Below are positions 57,400 through 64,000 of a DNA stretch of 64,000 nt, in pieces; positions within the stretch are counted from its first letter, which is position 1; every line of letters starts with the position of its first letter. The stretch is taken from NCBI GenBank assembly GCA_036346375.1, contig CM070520.1, forward strand, positions 21,676,852 to 21,740,851, read 5' to 3'. The notes beneath the pieces were generated by a model. That model did no database searches. It saw nothing but the letters and a program-made list of their open reading frames with translations, and was not told the origin of the DNA. The DNA comes from Guadua angustifolia (taxonomy: Eukaryota > Streptophyta > Magnoliopsida > Poales > Poaceae). Made by a program: the position numbers and the translations under genes.

Positions 57400-58330
57400 A
57401 AATAAGAGAACCGGACTTATCAAACAACATGCAGTGAGAGGTCCTTCTTGTAGTCAAGAGGTGACTTGAATGGCTTCCAGATATGGCTTTAGTAAAATTC
57501 AACAATAACAATCTCTTCGAGCGCTCCCAACAATTCTTCAATTGTGTCCAACTGGTTTTTGTTGACCTTGCATACAATCCATTCTCTCGAAGCTTACCAA
57601 AGGTGGTTAGGGAAGAAGTTGCCATCACTAGCATTGCTACGCTACGGTTCAATATGTTTTCAGTCGATTCGCTGAACTCACAAAAGATTCAAAGGCTTCA
57701 AAGATTTGGATCTTGCATTTAACAACTTCTCCGAGTCATACCTAAGTCAATTGTACACCTGAGTGCAATGAGGTATCCTCGGGGCAATAGTTCTTTCCAA
57801 AGATTCAAATGAGGTATATGGCACAACATATGATATGGTTGATGATTTTATTTCTTCCACACAAAAACACATCGCTAAGCTACTTAAAGCAAAAAAGAAC
57901 TTGAATTTTCTAAAGGTATCATATACATGGTAAATCTTGATTTGTCCTGCAATAGGTTGATCGAACAATCTCAGTGACATTAGTGCTCTAGTGGACCTGA
58001 AAAATGTAAACCTTTCATGGAACAATCTAAGTGGAAGAATACCGGAGAACATTGGTGATCTCAAGGCAATGGAGTCACTAGACTGGCTATACAATCAATT
58101 ATCCGGTGAAATCCTCAAGCATTTCAGCTCGACTTTCTAAGCTATATGAACTGTCATACAACAATCTATCTCGAAGAATACCCACAGGAATCAGCTCCAG
58201 ACGCTTGACAATCCGTAATCCATCTACATTGGAAATGTTTTGCTTATGTGGACCTCCCTCATAAACGCTTGCTCGGGAATCGATTGTATGCAAGGTCACA
58301 GATAATCTGAGAATCCATCTACCTGAATTA
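57400..58330 (+). pseudogene. Copy 2 of the captured LRR receptor-like fragment
   Basis: Parallel to 40955-41870. ALVKFNNNNLFERSQQFFNC shows a frame change at a CTG/CAG site relative to copy 1. LVFVDLAYNPFSRSLPKVVR, VNLSWNNLSGRIPENIGDLK and LSYNNLS remain readable. The fragment ends at about 58330 as in copy 1. Confidence 0.72.
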
Positions 58331-59389
58331 AGGCTCTTAACTGTTTTCAAATATTTAGTGGTGGTGCTAATATAGTCATGTCCCAGAGTAAACCAAAAAT
58401 TCTCTAGATGTATAAAAAGGGAACCCACTTAAATAGGCGTGCCCAGTGTAAAATTTTGATGGCTCCACCAATTCTCATATACTAGAAGATACAAAAGGTT
58501 CCTAACAACAATATGCAATGGGTCAAGTTGAACAGATACAATGTCGTAGTCGTGGTGATTTCAAAAGAACTCAAATATTGAATGAAAGATGTAAACACAA
58601 AGTTCAAGACTAATCAGAAGTGGGAGTAAACACTTTCACTTCTATTCCTCCAAAATAATACACAAAATCACACATTATGTGTTTTACTTGGAATGATATT
58701 AAACCGTTAAACAACAGCCAAAAAGTAAGATCCTCTTCTTCGTGAAAAATGGTGAATGCCCCACCTGTCCACTGACTTTTGCAAATTGCACGCAAAGCGT
58801 CACCTACAATGACTTAACTAAAAAAGAACTGAACCATTTGTGTGTCCTCAATAGTTTGCACAAGAGATGGTTTTACCTCAGAATTTTTCCGACCCAATAT
58901 CCGTTTTTCTTCCCGAATCCGGTTCTAACCGGATCCAGTTCCAAATCGGGCGGGAATTATCCATCCCGTTTTCATCCCTAGCTATAACATGGCTGCTCAA
59001 GAAATGCCTCAAACACAAGGTACCATTTTTTTGTTATAATTCAATCACTATCTTCCATTTAGCTAACATTTGATCATAGTGCATGTTCCATCTAGCTAAC
59101 ATTTTCATATATTGATTCAACATTCTAGATAATAGTAAAGGACATCCCACTAGCAACAAAAATAGAGAAGATTCACATGTGAGCAGCATCATGCATCTAG
59201 CTAAAATTTGACCCTTCAAAAGCTTAATTATTAATAAATCACACTATTAATTATCACAAGAAATACTCTGTGACTGGATGCCACTGGCTTGTTGATTTCT
59301 TCTTCATCTATCAAAATTATCATTAATTAGTAACTAAAGTCCAACCATTACAATCATCAAAATGGAAATATTGTGTAGTGTAGGTTATT

Positions 59390-60720
59390 ACCTCTTGTAT
59401 GGCCATGCAATGGACAGCTTGTGAGCATCGCCTATATTTTGCATATCATCGTATGGACGTGGCAGCAAAACATCTCTCTTTTAACGGAACAATGACGCAC
59501 AACTTCATAATATTCTGCCCAAGACGCCGATCTCCCACTATGGTACTTGGGTCATGGAGGTAATTATAGCCTTAGCCACGTGGATATTCTTACAAGAGCA
59601 TACAATATGACATCCCTACCAACCTAAAGTACATATTGCAGTTCAAAAAAGAATCAACATTCAAGCCATAAATTGAAGTGTGTAGGAAAGGAGGACAAGA
59701 TTACCATGCTTTCATCTTCATTAAGTAGAGGCTTTACTTGCCTTGTGGTGGCTACAATGTTCCTTGAGCTACCTTTTGGAGGCACAATTTGCCTATGGAC
59801 AAGCGCTTTCTCCTCACAATCAACTATATTTTCCACATGCTCAAAGAACACCTTGATGATCATGTTGTTCCCGATCAGCATGTTGTTGTTCAAACATTAT
59901 GTTCTATAACAAAACATAGACAAGGAATATTTTAGAACATTATTACTATATGCTGCAATTAAACTTTGAGCAAATACCATACCATAGGTCGAGAGTTAGA
60001 ACCATGTTGTGAAGTGGTTTCCATATTTTGCACACCTTGTGAAGCTAACATCAAAATTTTCAATTCATCCATTTGGTGCCGCATGTGGTCCATGCGCTGT
60101 GTTAGGACTACAACCCGTTGTTCAAATTTTGTTGTCTAGATAGCATTTCCATTTGAAGCCTTGTTGGCATTTTTCATTGTGCTCCTGGTGTGCCCACATC
60201 TTGGGGAGTTGGTCCCAAACCTAAAACACGAATCCCGCCCTCTTGGTTCCTTCTCTCCACAAACATGTGCATACAAATCACCATCTTGAATACTTCTTTC
60301 CTTCTGGGCCAGGTGGTCTACAAAGAAAGATCTTCAAGTAGTTTCCGAAAACATGATATATATATATATATTTGTATATATTACTAACTAATCATGTTCC
60401 ATATGCATGTATTATTCATACACAAACGCATAAATTATTGGCTCGCTCGCTGTGTGATCTCCATTTTTACGTGTATGTACTTTGATAAAGACTTCATCTC
60501 TCCTAAAGGTGGTACCTTTGTTCTTTACCCTACAAGCACTTCTTAAAGTAATTAAGATGGCCTAAACATTTAGTACGTAATCAACACCTGCATAAACATT
60601 TAGTAATTAAGAGGTAGTTTAGTTTATCAATTCATGCCCAACACGGGCATAACTCTTGTCGCCAAAGAAGATGAAACAAAGTTAACTTCCCACTTTACTC
60701 AATCATGCGAGCCTCAGAAT
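59390..60720 (-). pseudogene. Copy 2 of the CACTA-3 accessory ORF
   Basis: Parallel to 42930-44260. Minus-strand pieces are visible around 60715-60630 (KSYARVGHEL-type), 60320-59980 (DGDLYAHVCGEKE, then RVLGLGPTPQDVGTPGAQ) and 59600-59395. The coiled-coil part is interrupted by indels around 60110-60170. Confidence 0.65.
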
Positions 60721-62433
60721 TTGGAAAGTATGTAAACATGTAATTTAACTACTGTACTAAATGGAAAGGAGTATTTACTATGGTGTTCTAGCTAATCTCA
60801 CCCTTTTGTGTTGATCTAACTAGGAATAGTGCATTTTCACGATCATTCACTAACAAAAGTGTGAATGAGTAATGACAAGAGAAGCACATAGATTTCCAAA
60901 ACAAGAGATCATGTATAATGTTTTGAGGGAAATATCTTAAGCTTACTGTTGTTTTGAGGGAAATACATACAAATAAAGGTGTTAATCTTCTTGAAAAAGG
61001 TGCTAATCTTGAAAAAAAGTATACAAGATATAGAAGCATATGAGTATCACTCATAGAATAAACAAATCAATCAAGCACATGAGTTTTTATACATCGACTA
61101 GTATGGGGCCATACATAAAAACCAACCAGCAACAAAAAATGCATCACATTCATTCTCATGCGCTTATTCCTATAAGTACATGGGTTTTATTTTCATTCTC
61201 ATGCAAATAGAAATGATAACAACAAAAAATCATTTGCAGCAGGGGAAGTGAGGGACAAGTGTTAGCTCATAGCAAAGAACAGTAAAACCATTCATTGTGC
61301 ACGAGAGGTTGAGCTAATTAAGAGATCATGCACAAGAATATTTGGCATTACCGCTGCTAGCTAGAGTGCATGCTCATGCAAATTAATTTAATGCAAGGTT
61401 CAATTATTATAGGTAAGTTGGCGATATATTAGCACCTTGCCAAATGGAGAAACTTTCTCGATGAAGTGTCGTTGTTCTATCCTCAAGCCTCTCCTTTCTT
61501 ACCTGAAATAAAATGTTGGATGAGAAGTTTACAAAATAGTATTTCAAAAAAGGAAGCTTTACAAAATATACATTCTTATGGTACTTCATGCAATGCAATA
61601 ATGACTTTTCATTGTATATGATGTCGTTCTCTCCTTTACACATGTGAAAAGCCCTTTTATACAGCTTCCTTGAAGAAACCCTACATGTATTTCCATATAT
61701 ACTAGTCTAAATCAAAAACACGCATGATGGCAAGGAGCCAAGAACTATAATTATCAAAAGACAAGATCCATCCTAAGCATGCAAAATCTTGAATTGTTTT
61801 TATTTATTTTCTCATCTTTTACAAGATAGATCCAAGCATGAACGAATGTGTTATGCAGCATGTTTTCTATCTTGTGGATGGAATGTTTGGCTAAGTGTCT
61901 CAAGAGATCTATTGAGGTGAGTGAGAGGCATATATATTCCAAAGGTAATTTGAGAAAATGACACAATCGAGAGAGAGAAAGAGAGAGAGAGACAGAGAGA
62001 GATAAAAAAGGAGTGCTTGAAGAAACCTTTTAGGGTAGATTGTGCAGAAGAAGAGGCTTGAATCTCGCCTTCTTCGTGAGCCGAACCGCTTGCAAAGATC
62101 ACATATCGAGCAAAGAAAGAACAAAGAGCCAAGCAAGAGCCATCATGAGGTCATTTCTATAAATATATTAAAATAGAACTTGACGATCGAAATTGTGTTT
62201 TAGGAACCACTCAATCAATGCATGGATCTAGACATTAAACTAATCAAAAGGAGGTGCTATATAACTTAGTGTAAAACCCCGACAACGAGGGATATTATTT
62301 GAACTAAAATATTGGGCATATATAGCTAAATATTGGAGTATATGGCTTGAACTCCATTCTCAATAATGTAAACTCCATTAGTAAGCAAAGATCAATTTAT
62401 TTAGCCAACTGTATCTACACACATACACTAATC

Positions 62434-63375
62434 ACTTTGCACAAGAAGACCTTTTGGATCACAGATATCACATAAGGGATTAATAGCAATTGAGCTAGAA
62501 GTATACATAAAACCAGTTAGGCGCCTAGACCAAACCCAAAATAGAACAGAAAGCATTCATGCCTTTGTAAATCAGATCATAAACCCATATACAAATTCAA
62601 TTAGCAAAGCATGCAAAACATTCTTAACCACACATCTATACCATCCCTATTCCTAAACTTCAAAAGCAAGAAGACATTAAGTCCTCGAGAACTCAAGTGG
62701 TTCATCCTCAAGCTTATCAAGCCATAAGCAAAAGAAAGAATATTTCCTATAGAGTAGTATTGCATGCAAACAAAGTGATAGAGCCAATGTCATCTAAATC
62801 ATTCTCAAGTTAGGAATGGAGTTTCATACTTAGGCAATGGCAACAAACAAAATGCACCAACTACTCCATCACTATCTAGTGGTGAACATTTTAGAGAAAA
62901 AACAGCTAAGAGACCCAAATTTTACCGAAAGCTATATTTGGTTCTCATTGGGTTTAACCAGCTATAAAGCAACCACAAAAAGGCCAAAACAGCCATAACC
63001 AAGACCACTTTCTGGGGAAAAACTGCTAGCCTCGAGCAAAGCAAGCGATTAGCTAAAACAAGCAAAAACATGGGTAACCAACAAACAAAACCACAATAGC
63101 TCCCTATCCCAAAGCCGTTGAGATTGACTACTTCATCCCCGATCAATGATTTTGCAAAGCGAGATTACTCAATGTAACTACTCCAAGGATAAGTCATGTG
63201 GATCCACATCACTCAGCATCAATGCTAACTCCACCGAAGCTCACAAGAGCATTTCCAGAAAATTGAAAACGAGCCATCCATTCCAAATGATAGTCAACGA
63301 ACTAATGGTGAACATTTCATTGATTCCTCGATATAAAGTTAATGTGGATGTCACAAGAGGCTACTATAACCAAGG
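62434..63375. other. Unassigned sequence right of the duplication
   Basis: A/T-rich, no recognised domain. A minus-strand frame at 62922-63146 is hydrophobic (VCWLPMFLLVLANRLL), without homology I know. Sequence quality looks good here. Confidence 0.3.
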
Positions 63376-63960
63376 TCAAGTTACCGCACGGCCGGAGGAA
63401 GCACCGATTAGTCTAGGAGCTGTGTGGAGGGTGACCGCACGTGGCCGAGCAAGACCGGAGGGCCGGAGGTGGACACCGGAGGGATGACGACGCTTGAGGT
63501 CGAAGGCCGAGGGCTTTGGATGGACACCGGAGGGACGGAGGCGAGCACTCTGGGGCTGGAGGTGGATCTCGAGGTTCGAGGCGGAGTCAGTAGGGGATGG
63601 CGCACTGGGAAGGGAGGGCGAGAGGCCGAGCGTCAAGGCGGAGAGAAGGAAGGCAATGGCGCGGTGGGCGGCAAGGGTGAAGCTGGGGCGGTGGCGGGGC
63701 GGCGGTAGGGCGGAGGCGCAGGGGCGCACGACGGGAAGGAGACGCTGCTGGGTGCGGCGACGGGGGAAGGAGGCGCTCGTGGGGGCGGCGACGGGGGAAG
63801 GAGGCGCGCGTGATGCAATGGGATTTGGGGATTTCGGGGGAAAGGAGCCGCGCCTGATGAATTAAGTGGGATTTGGGGATTTCGGGGGAAGGAGCCGTGC
63901 GCAGGGGAACCCTAGCGCTCCCCGCCGACTTGTGCAAGGCCTCCGATCGATCGCTAATTA
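63376..63960 (-). CDS. GC-rich first-exon-like island, minus strand
   Basis: Several minus-strand frames are open (63937-63587, 63729-63376), rich in Pro, Arg, Ser and Ala. Short direct repeats occur at 63736-63805 (gcggcgacgggggaaggagg) and at 63820-63890 (gggatttggggatttcgggg). On the minus strand an agcgctagggttcccctgcg leader-like string precedes an ATG at about 63937. This resembles the 5' exon of a grass gene or of a captured fragment, comparable with 14548-14889 in CACTA-1. Which frame is used, if any, is unclear. Confidence 0.3.
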
Positions 63961-64000
63961 ATAAATATTTTCGCTTCCTACATATTTGCCGTACACAGTC

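Larger units (their letters stand above)
45960..62433 (+). repeat. Large tandem duplication, copy 2 (16.5 kb)
   Basis: Direct copy of 29280-45957. It starts inside the LTR (gcatgacttgccgaaagtgc) and ends at cacatacactaat (62421-62433), the same point where copy 1 stops at 45957. Differences from copy 1 are mainly 1-4 base indels and swaps at CG, CAG and CTG. One exception is the unrelated 0.2 kb at about 49895-50130. Confidence 0.9.
56436..64000 (-). mobile_element. CACTA-3, copy 2, continuing to the right window edge
   Basis: Terminus cactacaccatgacacaatt at 56436, subterminal repeats to 56830, captured LRR fragment, accessory ORF on the minus strand, then sequence beyond 62433 not present in copy 1. 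No transposase_21 segment and no second terminus are seen before 64000, so the extent on the right is unknown and 62434-64000 may lie outside the element. Confidence 0.6.

Noticed and set aside
62922..63146. A membrane protein gene on the minus strand
   Set aside because: A short hydrophobic frame without motif, exon borders or conservation evidence; left as unassigned sequence.

Overview
The window is plant nuclear DNA, most likely from a grass. It is almost entirely nested transposable elements, with no intact single-copy host gene. The main signs are CACTA (En/Spm) transposases split by introns, a Ty3/gypsy chromovirus with 3 kb LTRs, GC-rich first-exon-like islands and fragments of plant genes (COG3, a PLAC8-family gene, an LRR receptor). 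I saw no rRNA, tRNA, CRISPR or bacterial-type feature.

Layout. (1) 1-15254: CACTA-1, plus strand, left end outside the window. It has a TNP2-type transposase (1-3432), an accessory ORF (3440-6640), then antisense fragments of a PLAC8/DUF2985 gene (6640-7050) and of COG3 (8688-14403). A solo LTR with a perfect CTTTT target duplication (9351-12644) sits in the COG3 fragment. (2) 15513-16870 and 38183-39645: four tandem units of about 0.7 kb rich in the palindromic motif ccggcagtgata, split by CACTA-2. (3) 16871-38182: CACTA-2, with TGC target duplication and an empty site preserved in neighbouring units. It encodes a TNP2 gene and a second gene with Transposase_24, DUF8039-like, proline-rich and Ulp1/C48 protease parts. 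A gypsy element (17946-29666, TSD ACCAA) lies inside the first coding exon of its transposase. (4) 39978-45957: the end of CACTA-3, minus-strand ORFs, with a plus-strand captured LRR receptor fragment. (5) 45960-62433: a second, direct copy of 29280-45957, joined head to tail inside the gypsy LTR. (6) 62434-64000: the continuation of CACTA-3 or its flank, ending in a GC-rich exon-like island.

The most important caution is sequence quality. In the regions I compared, the two 16.5 kb copies and the two LTRs differ mostly at CG, CAG and CTG sites, while A/T-rich stretches are identical. Even the tRNA primer-binding site shows a CAG-type loss. This is the pattern expected from long-read miscalls at plant CG/CHG methylation, so many frameshifts may not be real and the tandem duplication may be partly or wholly an assembly product. 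One non-homologous difference (a foldback arm at 33335-33500 absent from copy 2) argues that the copies are not simply the same molecule.

I did not find a convincing new host system. The most interesting biology is in the elements: a CACTA element with an internal array of its own subterminal palindromes directly upstream of a TATA box, a protease-bearing CACTA gene, gene capture with the same antisense layout in two related CACTA elements, and a coiled-coil leader ORF upstream of gag.
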